A stretch of 64,000 nucleotides of DNA from Vitis vinifera (lineage: Eukaryota > Streptophyta > Magnoliopsida > Vitales > Vitaceae). Numbering within the stretch: the first letter of the stretch is position 1; every line of letters starts with the position of its first letter. The position numbers were made by a program, and so were the translations under genes. The stretch is taken from positions 1,069,001-1,133,000 of the forward strand of contig NC_081817.1 of the NCBI RefSeq assembly GCF_030704535.1. Reading direction: 5' to 3'. Shown piece by piece: positions 1 through 12,900 of the stretch. Under the pieces are notes generated by a model that was not told the DNA's origin, did no database searches, and worked only from the letters and a program-made list of their open reading frames with translations.

Positions 1-1840
1 AAGACCTTTCTAGAAGCCAAATGAAGTGTTTTTATTTTATTTTATTTTAATTTTTAAAAAACCTTAAGACCGATACTTGAATTTGTCAAGCATTAATTAT
101 GATTAATTGATTAAAAGGGATGAAAAGATCCCAAATTTATAAAACCATCATATCCCATTTTTTTAACTCGAAGAGTATTCCATTTTTGACATATATACCC
201 TTCAATATTTTCATTATTTCCATGCGTATTTTAAAAGAAAAAGTGAAGATATTCTCGTCCAAAATAAGTACTTTTTTGTAAAAATATAAAAAGAAAAAAA
301 AGGTTAAATCTACAATTTTATATTTCTTTTGTTCTTCTACTCGGTTATCCCTAAAAATGAATCATTCTGGGCCTAGCCTAAAGTTTGAAGGGATCCTGTG
401 GTCTATTTACTCGTGAGACACAAGGAATTGAGTGGTTTTTATGAGATATTGAAGTCATGACTCGTGAGCAAGAGGGATCATTAAAAGCCTCCACACCCCA
501 CTTGCACACCAACTTGCAAAGCAGTCTCCTTCCAAACACAACATTAAAAAAAAGAAAAAGAAATCTTAGGAGGAAAATAAATAAATAAAAAAATAAAATA
601 AAATAAAAAAATATAACAACTTGTATATATTTGTGAGTAGAACAAGAAGTTGAAGTTATCAAAAATCAAGTTGCAGAGCAGCTGCTAGATTCCACCATCA
701 CAAATATTAGTCTTCTATTGCTGCCTGTTGAACTCTTTCTGCATGTGCTCATAAGATTTGTTTAATATTGAAGTTGAAATATTCCTCCCTTTTTTTTATT
801 TTTTATTTATTTTAATTTTGTCCTTATTTATAATTGAAAAAAGAAAAAAGAAAAAAAGAGAGTAGCAAGTCCCGATGCCCATTGCCATGCATGCACCACT
901 GATCATTACATTATTGATCAGATTAGCATTCAAATTAGAAAATATCAGACAGGAATGGAAAATTCTAGAACCATTTTTAATCTGCGAAAGTCAAAAACTC
1001 ATGACAGTGAAGAAAGGTTAATTAACTCTTCCTCTATCTTCAGTTAAGAGAAATATGATATAAATATATATATATATATAATATGATTGAAAATTTTTTT
1101 TTCTCATGTTTGGACAATCCTAAAAATAGATATAATAAACATTAATTTAAAATATTTATAATTTGTTTGACCCTATGATTTAAAAATAGTTTTATATTTT
1201 AAAAAATAGAACTACTTGCTTTCTGTTTTGAAAATACTTCAAAAATAAAATGAAATAAAGAACAATTTTTAGATAATAATGAAAAATTATTTTTACCGAT
1301 TTTAAAAAATAAAAGGAAAACGTGGGTTCGTTTAACTATATTTTTTAAAACTTATTTTTTAAGTTAAAAAATAAAATATAGGTTTTCAAAACAAGTTTCA
1401 AAAACATAGCCAAACAAACCCTTAATCTTTTTAATTAAAAAAATAAATTTAAATATATTTTATATTTCTTTCATTTTTTTTCTTTTCTCTAATTTATGTA
1501 TTTTTCAAAATGGTAATTCTATATATAATTGTTACTAAGTCTAATCATGGTTTTTACTATCTATTTCTCTTTTTTTTTTCTCCTTCTCCTTTCCCCTTCC
1601 TCAAACCTTTTTGGACATGTAAGTAGAGTCTCATTGTCCATTGAATTCAAGCAAACAAGATCAGTAACCACCATAAATCCTCCCTGAATCAACCACTCAC
1701 TGCTACACAAACAATCTCTTCTCTCAATTATATACATTCAAAAACCTGGCTGCTGATTTCATGGGTCTCTTGCAAAACCCTCATGCAAATTAACCAGAGA
1801 AAATACCACATATTCTGATCAACTTATCTACTTTTTTTCA
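1..1840. other. gene-free AT-rich flank
   Basis: No coding exon is recognisable on either strand. The stretch is AT-rich with poly-A/T runs and a short (TA)n tract near 1060-1080. Around 1106-1421 lies a probable member of the window's AT-rich MITE family. About 200 bases just before 2059 are probably the 3' UTR of the PYL gene and contain a purine-rich GAA/AGA tract near 1933-1962. Confidence 0.6.
1106..1421. repeat. AT-rich MITE-like element (weak member)
   Basis: The left edge reads ATGTTTGGACAATCC. The right edge, read in reverse complement, begins GGGTTTGTTTGGCTATG, so both ends carry a GTTTGG core in inverted orientation. The interior is AT-rich and non-coding. It resembles the better-preserved copies at 30936, 34713 and 42647. 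Assignment is by eye only. Confidence 0.3.
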
Positions 1841-2058
1841 TTCATTCATGTACAGATAATACACTCATACGTACATACAGAGAAGACATACAGATTTCAG
1901 GATAAGCAAATACCAAAATGAAATCCCAAAAAAGAAGAAGGAGAAGAAGAAGAAGAAGAAGAAATGCAGAATGTAAAGTTTTGAAGGGGGTGCAATAATC
2001 TAAAAGAGTAAGAAGGCATGTCTCCCACACAGAAATCCATATGAGAAAGATAGAACAA

Positions 2059-2706
2059 TTAAGATGAATTTCTATTATTGTTGGTAAGTTTTTCAGACAT
2101 CTGGGCTAGTGACTGCAAGTTGCATTTCACGATCGTGTCCACGAAAACACAAGTATCCTCCTTCGTGTTACCCGGCGGGATATCAACGACGTAAGATTCG
2201 ACGACAACGGTCCCAGTTCCGGTCGGGGAAGGGTGTAGAGTGGTGACGGACCGGTAATTGCAGAGCCGGTGGTCGCCGCCGACGACGCTGAAGCTGAGGA
2301 CGTGCCGCTCATCGTCTAGAATCTCCAGGCGCTCGGTGCTGGACTCCGCGGGGAGTCCCGACACCACGTGGACCTCGCGGAGGGTGCCGATGTCGCCGTC
2401 CCCGAAGATGACGTGGCAGCTCTTCAGGAAATGCTTGTACGCCTGGGGGTTGTCGAAGCGGCGCACGACGGACCACACGGTGGGGAGCGCCGCCGCCGTG
2501 GTCTGCACCACCATGGAGCAGCACTGGTGGGGGCCAACCGCGTGGGCGTGGTAGCTAGCCACCGCGTCCGGCACCGGAGTGGCACACCTTAGCGGGGTCC
2601 GCGACTGCTTGTGGCAGTTGACTGCAGCGGTGGCGGCGACGGCGACTGTGGTGGGATCAATGTTATTGATTCTGTGAAGCTGAAGTGATGAGGGCATTTT
2701 CGACAC
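2059..2706 (-). CDS. PYL4: abscisic acid receptor PYL4-type (PYR/PYL/RCAR)
   Basis: Soluble ABA receptor. In this family, ABA-bound receptor docks on clade A PP2C phosphatases, inhibits them and releases SnRK2 kinases. The 215-residue intronless ORF has a variable N-terminus (about 1-60) and a START/Bet v 1-like fold. Visible hallmarks are the gate loop SGLPA (116-120), the latch HRL (146-148), the ligand-contacting Lys95 in LKSC, Glu125, Tyr151 in LCNYRSV, and Glu170 in ESYVVD. The long N-terminal extension and lack of introns fit the monomeric PYL4-6 group. A second Met lies at codon 4 and could equally be the start. A TATA box sits about 60 bases upstream. The third codon positions are strikingly GC-rich compared with the surrounding DNA, which is common for this intronless subgroup. 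PYL5 or PYL6 naming is possible; family membership is near certain. Confidence 0.95.
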   Translation of the reverse strand: MSKMPSSLQLHRINNIDPTTVAVAATAAVNCHKQSRTPLRCATPVPDAVASYHAHAVGPHQCCSMVVQTTAAALPTVWSVVRRFDNPQAYKHFLKSCHVIFGDGDIGTLREVHVVSGLPAESSTERLEILDDERHVLSFSVVGGDHRLCNYRSVTTLHPSPTGTGTVVVESYVVDIPPGNTKEDTCVFVDTIVKCNLQSLAQMSEKLTNNNRNSS

Positions 2707-2764
2707 TTAAATTACGTCTCCTCCCTCGTCTTTGAGATTGGGATTTAGGGTTTATGAGATGGAA

Positions 2765-2771
2765 ATTTATA
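2765..2771 (-). promoter_or_regulatory. TATA box of the PYL gene
   Basis: TATAAAT on the minus strand, about 60 bases upstream of the PYL start codon. That spacing implies a short leader of roughly 30 bases. Confidence 0.6.
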
Positions 2772-4589
2772 GAGAGATGGGTTTGAAATAGCATACATTT
2801 TCTTTTGGCTGAATCAGCGGCGAAGCTCACAGGGCTTACGAGGGAGACGAGCAAGTGGATCATCAACTTGCAATCTTCTTTGGACGAAGTTTCCAGAAAT
2901 TGCCCCCTTTCTTTTCCAAAACTACGATAATGCCATTCCGGGACGGCAAGTGGTCTCTGTCAAATTCAAATATCTCCCACCCTTTATTTTGAATATTTGA
3001 TAAAGATTGTGAAAATTCTGATATAAATCTAAGAAAAAAGAGAAAAGCTAATTAAAATTAAGAATTTTTTATTCACTTTCCCATTTAATAATAATTCATA
3101 ATCAAAATTTTTGATAGACTTGATAATATTTAACCTACAAAGTCAATCCCAAATTTCTAAAGGAAATGAGCAAATGAGGTTACCCAAGAATGTCACTTTC
3201 CATGACATACTTTTTGAAGGTAGCCAAATTGTGATTTGCAGGGGGAATTTTCCAAGGAGACTTAAAAATGCATTAATTTCCACTTGGTCTTAGCTGTGTT
3301 AGATGTTGAATGGTGTGCTCTTTCAAAGTGAAAAAAACCAACAACCATGAATGCTTCATCTTCTTATTGGAAAACGAAAATTCAATGAAGGAATCGTGCT
3401 CTACCTTTCATATACGACTTGGTTGTTGGTGTAGTTTGCTCTTATCATTTTTGTCTCTTCTTTTACGGCAAAGGAAAAAAATAAAATTCTTTCGCAATAT
3501 ATTTGACCAACAATAGATTTTTAAAAAAAAAATTAATATATAATTTATCAAAAAAATTAAATATAATGTAAAAACTTATATTATTTTAAATTATATAATA
3601 ATTTATACATAAAAATAATTTATTATATTTTTTTTCCTTCATCTTGTTTTTTCTTTCATCTTTCTTTCGTACTTCTCTCAAAATTTCTAACCCTAATTTA
3701 AAAATCTAATCCTTCATCATTTTTTAGTCATATTTTAACAAAATATCCTTATTATTTTATTATAAAAATAACAATTTCTTTTAAAATAGATTATAAATAT
3801 TTGAAATAATCAAGACATTTATATCAAATAAAATGATTGGAAGGAATAAATTCACAAATATGAGAAGCATTTTATCCATTTTAGCCAATTATTTTTATAA
3901 AAAGAAACACTCATGTGCAAGGGGATGTTTCATGAAGTTTTTAAAAACCATTTAAAAATTAATTCCTAAAAATTGTTTTAAAAATAAAAAATTCTATTTA
4001 AAAATTTTAATATAAAAAATAATTTTCTTATTCCTAAAAAGTGTTGGGAATAAAAACTGTTAAGAAAAATGAAAATAAATTATTATATTTGAATACCAAG
4101 TTAAGAAACAAAATACTAAGAAAAATATAAAAATTATTAAAAAAAAACAGAAAAAGAGAAATGCCAAAAAGATTTTCCAAAGGCTTTCGAGAACCAAATA
4201 TATTCTAAAAGAATCATTATCAAAGCTTATGTTGTAAATATACACAGAACACATTGAGACAGCTTCAGTCTTTATACTGGTGTACTAAATATAAAAGCAG
4301 CACTTTGGGAACACAAACTTTGAACCTTGCTAAAAGCATTTTCAAAATGAATCATATAGTACAATAATGATAATTTTAATATAGCAAAGTGATCCCAACA
4401 TGACAATATTCAAAATTAAAAAGAAAAATGGACCAAAAAAAGTGAAGATTCATGTTACATGAGATGGAAAGTGGATGGAAGAATCCAGAAGAGATTTTTA
4501 TTTGATATGTAAATAATAAATAAATAGAGGTTTATTTGATTAAAATAGAAGAAACAATTCCCACTTTAAAAAGCTAAGAGTCTTTGTGA

Positions 4590-4960
4590 CTATTTTTGAA
4601 AACAGTTAGGGAAAACGATTTTTAAGAATAGTTTTTAAAAACAATTCTTTGATGTTTTGTAGAACATTAAGTATGTTTTGAAAACCTAAAATATTTTTAA
4701 CCTATTTTTTAAAATAATTTTTATATCTAATGTTTACTTTTAATTATTTTACATATTGTTATAATTATTTTTTAAAATAGTCTTAAAAAATAAGTGAAAA
4801 TAATAAAAAACAATTAAAAGATATCACATGAAAATGCCATTTTTTTTTTCTTCAAAGCAGAAAACAAAAAATACTTTTTGATTATCCAAGGCGCTTTCCT
4901 TTTTTTTGTTTTGAAAAATAAAAAACTATTTTTGAAACAGTTACCCATTTTTGATCAAAT
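4590..4960. repeat. AT-rich MITE family member
   Basis: The core from about 4670 to 4810 (tail of a TTAAAATGTTTTTAA-type segment, then TTATATCTAATGTTTACTTT and TATAATTATTTTTTAAAATA) closely parallels the cores at 31020-31140, 34750-34870 and 42760-42880. The ends are more diverged, with AACAGTT-type sequence near both edges. No coding capacity. Confidence 0.35.
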
Positions 4961-5824
4961 ATCCACATTTTTTTTATAAAAAAAAAAACACAAATTTCTA
5001 TCAAGAGTATTTATGTCAAAACTATATTATTTTTCAAGTTCAAATATGAATTAATTCTAAAAATAAATTAAATTGTAAAATTTCCTTCAGTAAATTGTTG
5101 AGTGAAAGCATCCCCCTCAGCTTTATTGAATGAAAAATTGTAAAAGAAATTGAAGATATTTTCTACAAAAGAAAAGGTAGTCTCTCTTCTTTGTTAGGAC
5201 AGACTTGTAAATAGATGTTACTACCAAAAATTAAGGCTTGCCCACATCAACTTTAATCATCTCTCTCAAAGCCTAGTTGCTATATATTTTACGGCTTAAT
5301 TAGCTCTTTTACAACTTTAACATGATTCCGTTTCCATGGAGTCTTTCCCTTTTGTCCTTTCTCCATTTCTCTATTCTCACCCACTTCCATCAACTTGGTG
5401 ATTTTTTTTTGTAGTTGGAAGTTGGAACCCACTTTTCACATGTTCCTCATATGAAGACTAAGAAACCTATCCATTCCAATGTCTCCATATAATCCAACCC
5501 CACCTATACGTTGGGTGAGACCCAAGTTACCTTCCTTAATAGCTTCATCTTTAATCTATATTCTTTATCACTATCGCGTCATAAACAAAGCCGGCCCTAT
5601 TTGAAAATTGGTCTTAAAAACTATTTTATGTTCTAACTTAGAGAACCGTTCAATCAACTTTTGAATTCTACATAACTTACTAGTACCTTCATAGGGAACA
5701 AGCCGAGAAAACAGTTTTTCATATTTGAGTTTCCTAATAGAATTGTTACTAAGAACTACTTTTTGAGAATTGTTTTTGAAGACGTGCCCAAACATGGCCA
5801 TGGCATTCTTGTTGGCTAGAGCCG

Positions 5825-5990
5825 GTAACTTAACCTGGTGGTAGAGCTCTAACTTACTAGAAACCTTGAGTTCAAGTTTTTCCATGTACCCGTGATCCTG
5901 GTTTGCCTCTTCATATCCACAAGTGAGGAAGAGGGTTAGTTTGGTTTACAGTTTTGACCTATCACCTAAGAGTTCAAGTATTTAGGTCAA
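5825..5990 (+). repeat. tRNA-derived SINE-like sequence (tentative)
   Basis: TAACCTGGTGGTAGAGC at 5831-5847 resembles a Pol III A box, and GAGTTCAAGTTT at 5868-5879 resembles a B box at tRNA-like spacing. No cloverleaf folds cleanly, so this is not a tRNA gene. Downstream pyrimidine-rich sequence fits a SINE body. Target duplications were not identified. Confidence 0.3.
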
Positions 5991-8900
5991 TAATTCTTAC
6001 CTACTGGTAGCATAAGATCACTTTTGAAACTAACATACCAATTAAGGGAAAAAAAAAAAAAAAACCCTTAAATATTATTGGCCAAGAGGAGGACTTGTAA
6101 TGCCTAAAAGCAAGGAAAAAAGTTGCTGTATCAGATGCATCAAAACAGAGGCTTTCAATTAGACACGTAGTTAATGATGCAATTGAAAACTTTGAATTGG
6201 ATGCTTTAGCAGAGGTTCTTCTGTGCATACCTTTTCTAGAATTCGGCTATCAACTTTGAAAACAGACTGTGTGGTAGATTGCAAGTGAGTTGACTCTCCT
6301 TGGATCCTTCAGCCTCCATCCTACATTGTATGTAGCAGCAAAAACATTCATTCATGAATAATTTAAAAAAAGCACAACATTAAAAAATATGAATAAAATA
6401 TATACACAAACACAGAGGTTGCAGACATATTTAAAATACCAACCAAAATGCCAATGATCAAATTGCAGACAGGTTGACTCATCTGGAAATATGGCCAAGG
6501 TGGAAATCTTAAAATTAAATACCTGGTCAAGGAAGCAAATCTGAGAACAGAGAGGTGGAAAAAACAAAGGAAAAAAAAAAGGAAGAAGCTCAAGTTGGTG
6601 TGTTTATTTTAATCTGCCCACTTGATATGGGATGTCTGTTCAAGGAAGCTACCAAGGATTTGGGCATGATTGAAATCTAAAATTTTTAATAATTTGATTG
6701 TGACATTATTGTTTTCAATCCACACCAGGGATTCTGTTATTTGACAATTGTGTGTTAGATCTCTCTCTATATTTTGTAGGTCAAGTCTAGTTGAAGAACC
6801 AAAATCCAAAACGGAAAACCCATGTGCATGAGTGGCATACAAGTTATGGTCAGACATTAAAGGTCAGTAGGGTTTTAGCCTAGTGTGAACTTTTGGGTTA
6901 AATTGGTAATCTAACATGGGATCACAAACCTAATAAAGATCCTCATCCATGCTTCTTTTCCCATTTTATCGAGTTTATGTGCAAAGACAAGGTTAGGCCC
7001 GTTAACAAGAAGGAAACACTCGGCTAACCTCTCAATCAACTCCAAGAAGGATCTTCCAATCAAACAAATGATGATCCAAGTAAGCTGTAAACACTTTTTC
7101 TCCCTTTCAGATTAACTGAACTAAGCATTAAGAAGCCATCCTAAGCACTTTTCCTTTCCTCTAACCAACAAATTTCCTGTCCCAACTGGCCAAGGCTCAA
7201 GTTATGAAACATGAAAACACCCAACTTCACACAAAGGATGAAGATCAAAGCCTACAAAAGTCCCTTCTTATGAAGTACTTATTTCTATGTTTTACCCTAG
7301 AAGAAGCATGGAAATTGCTCTGATACATTATTGCAGTGAAGACTAGATACTTTGAATGAACCCCAAATCCATAAAAGTGAGCTCATTCTTTTTCCGACTA
7401 AATATACTAATAGGGCAATGTACAATGCATGTTAATGAGAAAAAAACAAAAGAAGAGCAATACCTATATACTTAATAATCTTATACATACCTAGAACCGC
7501 ATCATAATCATGAAAATGCAGGAACAGATTAATTTCGGTTCTTCTTTTTCTTAAACAGACCACATCTACATTTTTACTATGGTGCCTTTCACTTTTGTAC
7601 CAGGCAGAGTATATGACGGCATCTCCAGTATGAAATGCTAAAATTAGCTAAAAATAACTAGAGAAAATTCTGGGTTCTCTGATAAGTTCAGGTTGGCCCA
7701 TGAATTCAGTGTGTTAGATTCAAATTGAGGTTTTTAAACCTAACTAAACAAGTTGATAAAAATCCCATACCTAGAAAGCTGGTTTTGTTAGCCAATCCAA
7801 TTCATCATCAACACTAATACTAACTAAATAACAATTGCAGACTACTGTTGATTTTTATTGGCAAATCTAGCCAAGAATTTGAGAGCTAACAAATTATTAT
7901 GGTCTAGTGTCTTAGGCAGAATATATACACTAGCATATACAGCTTCCCTGGAATTTTCTGTCTTCATAATAAAAGCAAACAGAAGGCAGTTAAAGATTAA
8001 ATCTTGAGGAGAGTACCCTCTAGCCAGTAAATTAGAACAGAACCTAGAGCAACACCAAAAAAAGAAAAAAAAGAAAAGAAAAAGATCGTTAGCGTCAAAG
8101 TTGGTTAGGCATATTATAACTATGAAGAATATATCACCCAAGTATTTTATCTTAAAAAAAGAAAAAAGAAAAATGCCTCATTCACATTTTCAACTGTAAT
8201 GTCACTTCTGAGTGAAATTTCCCTTGCATTTTGGGAATTTTGCAGGGAAATGAATGTAGTGATGAAGAACTATGAATTAATCATAATAGGAGTGGGAGAA
8301 GAAGTATAAACAGATCAAAGTTATTATAGTACTGTTCAGTTCAGAAGCTAAAATAGACTTTCAAGCCATGAAGGCTGTTTCCAGTCCTTGACAAACAACT
8401 ATAAGAGGTTCTCCTAAGCTGACACTCATGTCAAGAGGCAGGCAACTAATTGTGTAAATAAATGGTAAACCAACAAAGATTTGAACTGATATTTCTAGAA
8501 ACCAAAGTTTGGTTACTGTGTTAAACTATCAATTACTTCCCAGGCTTAAGCTGTTAGGGAAACAAACCAATACTGCATATCACCCAAACAGTCTAATGCT
8601 ACCATTCCGAACAATTCTCATCTCTGTAACTGCCTGCACCACTGCCTTGGTAATTAAGGTCATGCCCATACTCGCTCTAGTTTTTAGTAAGCAAAACAAT
8701 TAACCAAATTTGAAGTTCTTTTTCCAACAAAACAACAAGATCAAGCAGGAAAACGGATTGCTTCTTTTAAAAATAACAAGTACTAGAAAAGTTATAATAA
8801 TATCCACGAAGCAGAGTTGTAAGATGAGTAGGCACACCTGAGCTGCATACTGTCTGAAATATCAACTAGTGGAAAGAATAACCCCTTACAATCGGAGTAA

Positions 8901-9965
8901 GTCCGAAGCAAAATTTCTTTCCTAAACAATTTCCAACTACCATATAAACTACATAAAGGATAGATGAATAGTTAATAAATTACAGCATTGATATCTTGAA
9001 GTATAAAATCTAAATTATCATTACTCAAATATAATAAATGAAAACAATCTTCACTGGTTAAAGAAAAATAGAGGCCTGTCTGCAATATGAGAGACAGAAA
9101 CCTAGAATAAACAAATCACCTTTAGCATGAATGATTCCAAATCAAAGAAATTATTCAACTTCAAGTTTTTGGTGGTTTTAGATCCAAATGAAGGGAAAAT
9201 AATCAGCATAATCTACAGAAGACGAAATAAAGAAAAAAGAAAAAAGAATAGGCAATTCACCTACATCAGGTCAGGTTAGCCTTCCCTGTGAAAAACAGAT
9301 AGTGCTTTTATGAAAAATAAAAAATATGAGATTGAGAAAGGGATTTCAATGCATACCTTCGGTTTTCATTGATCCAAAGTCCCCTACAGTCCCTCTTATC
9401 TGATTGATAACTATCAACTGACTTTTCCTGCTGGAGATTATTTTTCACAATTGGAAATCTCTGCCCACTGAGGACTTTGCAAATTTTCTATTATCCTCTT
9501 AATGGATAGAGCAAAATATTATTTTTCCAAGTAGGAACTTGGAAAAAAAACTATGCAAGTAATTGACCTCATAAATAAAAGACTTTAAATCTGTAAGTTA
9601 TATAGTCGGGACAATCCATCTCTGAATCTTGAAGGATTCAGGGCCTTCACTGCTAAAATGATTATCAATGAGATTATTGTTACAAGATCCACAGAAAGTC
9701 CATGAACCGCTGAACAGTTCAGGCCAATCATCACACAAGTGAATTCTGAATACACACAAAATTATGCATATTATACATTGAAATGATACAATACACACAC
9801 ATAATGACCATGATATGCTGAATATTCTGCAATGACATTTCTTTAACCACATCTTAATTTCCAGTTCCTAGTTAAAAAAAGAAGAGGGCAATATGTACAC
9901 ACAAATGAGAAAAAGAGGGAGAGGGGCTCCTTGGAGGAAAATAAGATTACATTGTTTAATCTAGA

Positions 9966-12900
9966 CTATTCTTTACCTCTGATCAACCCATTTGAAGCTT
10001 TCTCGTTTTTCATTATCATATGGATTGATTTAGCCCAGTCCTCCTCGACTATCTCCCTTAATAAATCATCTTCAATTTTTTCCGCTTGCCAGCATGAAGG
10101 GTCCTCCACAAATGCTTCACTAAATATCATACTTGAAACCCACTCCTTCCAGTTGGTCCTACTATTCTTTTCTTCTTCCAGTGTGTCTGTTTCCAAGAGC
10201 TGATAGACATAAACCACCCTCTCCTGACCAGGCCGAAATGCCCGTGCAACAGCTTGCTTTTGCTTTGAAGGATTCCACTCTGTGTCCAACAATATCACCC
10301 GTGAAGCTGCAGTTAAGCTAATGCCTTCAGCACAAGCTGTAATGGAAGCAAGTAGTACTTTTGAGGCACCACCTGGTTCTTCAAACTGATCCATCACTCT
10401 GCCCCGTTCAAATAGCTCTAGGTCCCCTTGAAGGACCAAAACATCTTCACCCTTCTTCCACTTATAGAGCTTATCAAATATATCTACAAATAAATTAATG
10501 GGTGAGATGTTATGGCAAAAGATCAAAATCTTTTCCTTTCTAATGATACATCTATTCACAAGACTTAGAACAAATTTCACTTTTGACCCCTTCTTCACAT
10601 CATCCTTGTGCTTCTTAAGCTCCAGCAATTCCTCCCTACTAAAGTATTTATCAGCACAGGCAGCAGTTGTGATCAACCAAGGATGTATTGATCCAAGGGT
10701 TACCAAAAGCTCCAATTCCAGAGGATATCCTTTATATTCATCCTTTTTCTTCTGAAGTTTTGACAGAAACTGTTGTTGTATAGTAGTTGATTTCATCAAC
10801 AAGGTGTAAACTTGTAAACCAGGTAGGTTGTCAGAACTTCCACCTTCATACACATCTATAAATTTACTAGTGAGATTCCTTAACATGTTTAGGCCCTCTA
10901 TCTGTTCTTCTGGCACATTTGAATTGATTCGCTTTGCAATCTCATCTGTGAAGAATTTTCTTGCCCGAGATTCTGTTGAACTGTATCTTCTTTTCCTCCG
11001 ATTCTTGTTCCTCTTAAATTTTGGGTCCAATTCCCTTAACACCTCATTGACAAACTTCGGTCTTGCTAAGCAAAGGGTGTTGAAATATTCACTGAAATTA
11101 TTCTGAAACAATGTACCTGAAAGCAAAATTCTCAGGTTTGTTTTAACTTTCATCAGAGCTTTCCTTAACCTTGATCCTGTGCTTCTTGGGTTGTGCCCTT
11201 CATCGAGTACAAGAATTCCTGGACTTTGCCGCAGAACTTCACCCATGTATCTCCTATGGATAAACTTTGAATCTTCTCGCATCAATGACAGAAACGAGGT
11301 ATAACCCATGAGAAGAATACTTGGATGTGCATGCCACTTCTGTATTTTCTCTAGGCAATCAAGAACATGCATAACATCTTGGTTCGGTCTTGGAATCCCT
11401 GGAGAAGTTTCCACTTTGTGTTTGTAGATTTCATATCTGTAGGTTCTACAACCGTGGATTTGATAAACTGGAACAGGAACCTTCCACTTAATAATTTCTT
11501 TGTACCAGGTATAGAGTGTTGTCTTTGGAGCAAGGACCAAAGGCCGTTTTCCGGGAAATAACTTCAAGTAGCTCACCAGGAACGAGATAACAAGAAAAGT
11601 TTTTCCAGCTCCAGGAGAATGAGAAATAACACAACCACCTCTTCTCTTGACTTCTTGTTCCATTAGTGCTGGTACCATAGAGCCAGCAATATTTTTCCAT
11701 AGAAACTCAAAAGCTTTCTTCTGGTGTAACCGTAATTTCTTTCTCAGATCAGGTACTAAGGCCCACACATTGTCATTTCCTTCTGACAAGGGTGTGTCAG
11801 AGGAAGCAGGAATGGAGAAAAGATTGAAGCCATCATTTTCAGCCTGCTTACGCTTTGAATTTTCTTCATCACGCCATTCTCTGTTTGTGATCCAACCAGT
11901 GGGTTGAAACTAGAGGAATAAACAAGAAAATAATCACATTTCTGTTTCAAGATAATTTGTACACTTACATATAACTGTAGCATGAAGTTATGAGCTGAAT
12001 CTGCAGGGATATGGACCTGTCATCTAATGAACACACTGAATTACAGGCTTAGTCAGTCTAATTAAATAACCTAGGGCCCTATTTACAATAGCTTTTTTAC
12101 CACCAAAAAGCTCTTTTTGAACTGTCAAAGAGGTTACCACTAAAGGACTTTAAAGTAGAAAATGTTTGAGGCCTGGAAGCAAAGTTATGGGTAGGATGCC
12201 TTTGTAGTAGAATTTCCAGTAAAGGTTTTAATATATAAAATCTCATGACTTATTAAAGAGAAACTTCCTTTTTCCACATATCTTTGAAAACAAGCATTTC
12301 ATTATTCCATTAGAAGTTCTCTAGCTATGGCAAAAGGGGCGCTTTATGCCTAAAGATGGTATTTTGGTTAAACTTATAGTGTACACAACTAAAACACGAA
12401 AAGAAAATCACACATCCGTTTCCAGAATCATCCAGGACAGATGATCTTTCTCAAAATTTTTCAAGAGGGAAATGTCCCTTTAACCCTGCATATTCAGCAC
12501 ATGTAGCCTGACAAAGATGTCAATAAACATCGTGCATCCATCTTGAGGATCTTTTAGAAAACAAGTAGATGCAGTAGAAACTAATTGTCTTCTTGAGTTC
12601 AAATTTGACTTACAAAGGGGGGTGAGACATCTTTTATTTCAGTGCTCACAAAGCCACATAACTGACATAGAACCCCAATTTCTTCGTCCAATATGTATTC
12701 GTGCTGGCAAACTTGTTCACTAATGTTACTTGATTCTTGCACAACCTCCTTCAAGACTTCAACATTTGACCCCTGAAAGTCATTACAAAATGCCTCAGCC
12801 ATAAGAACATGAATTTAATGAAAGTTGCTGAAATTAAGCTAACTAACATGTTATAAATTTCATTTTTGTTTCTTTTAATAAATTTTTCCATCAAATGACA

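Larger units (their letters stand above)
2772..9965. other. intergenic, no gene recognised
   Basis: Seven kilobases between the PYL promoter and the CLSY1 stop codon. Open frames here are short, low in complexity and match no family I recognise. The part nearest 9966 is probably CLSY1 3' UTR. A MITE relic (about 4590-4960) and a tRNA-derived SINE-like stretch (about 5825-5990) are listed separately. No RNA gene is evident. Confidence 0.55.

Noticed and set aside
7842-8141. 99-codon minus-strand open frame
   Set aside because: Dominated by a poly-Phe run from an A/T-rich tract; no domain.
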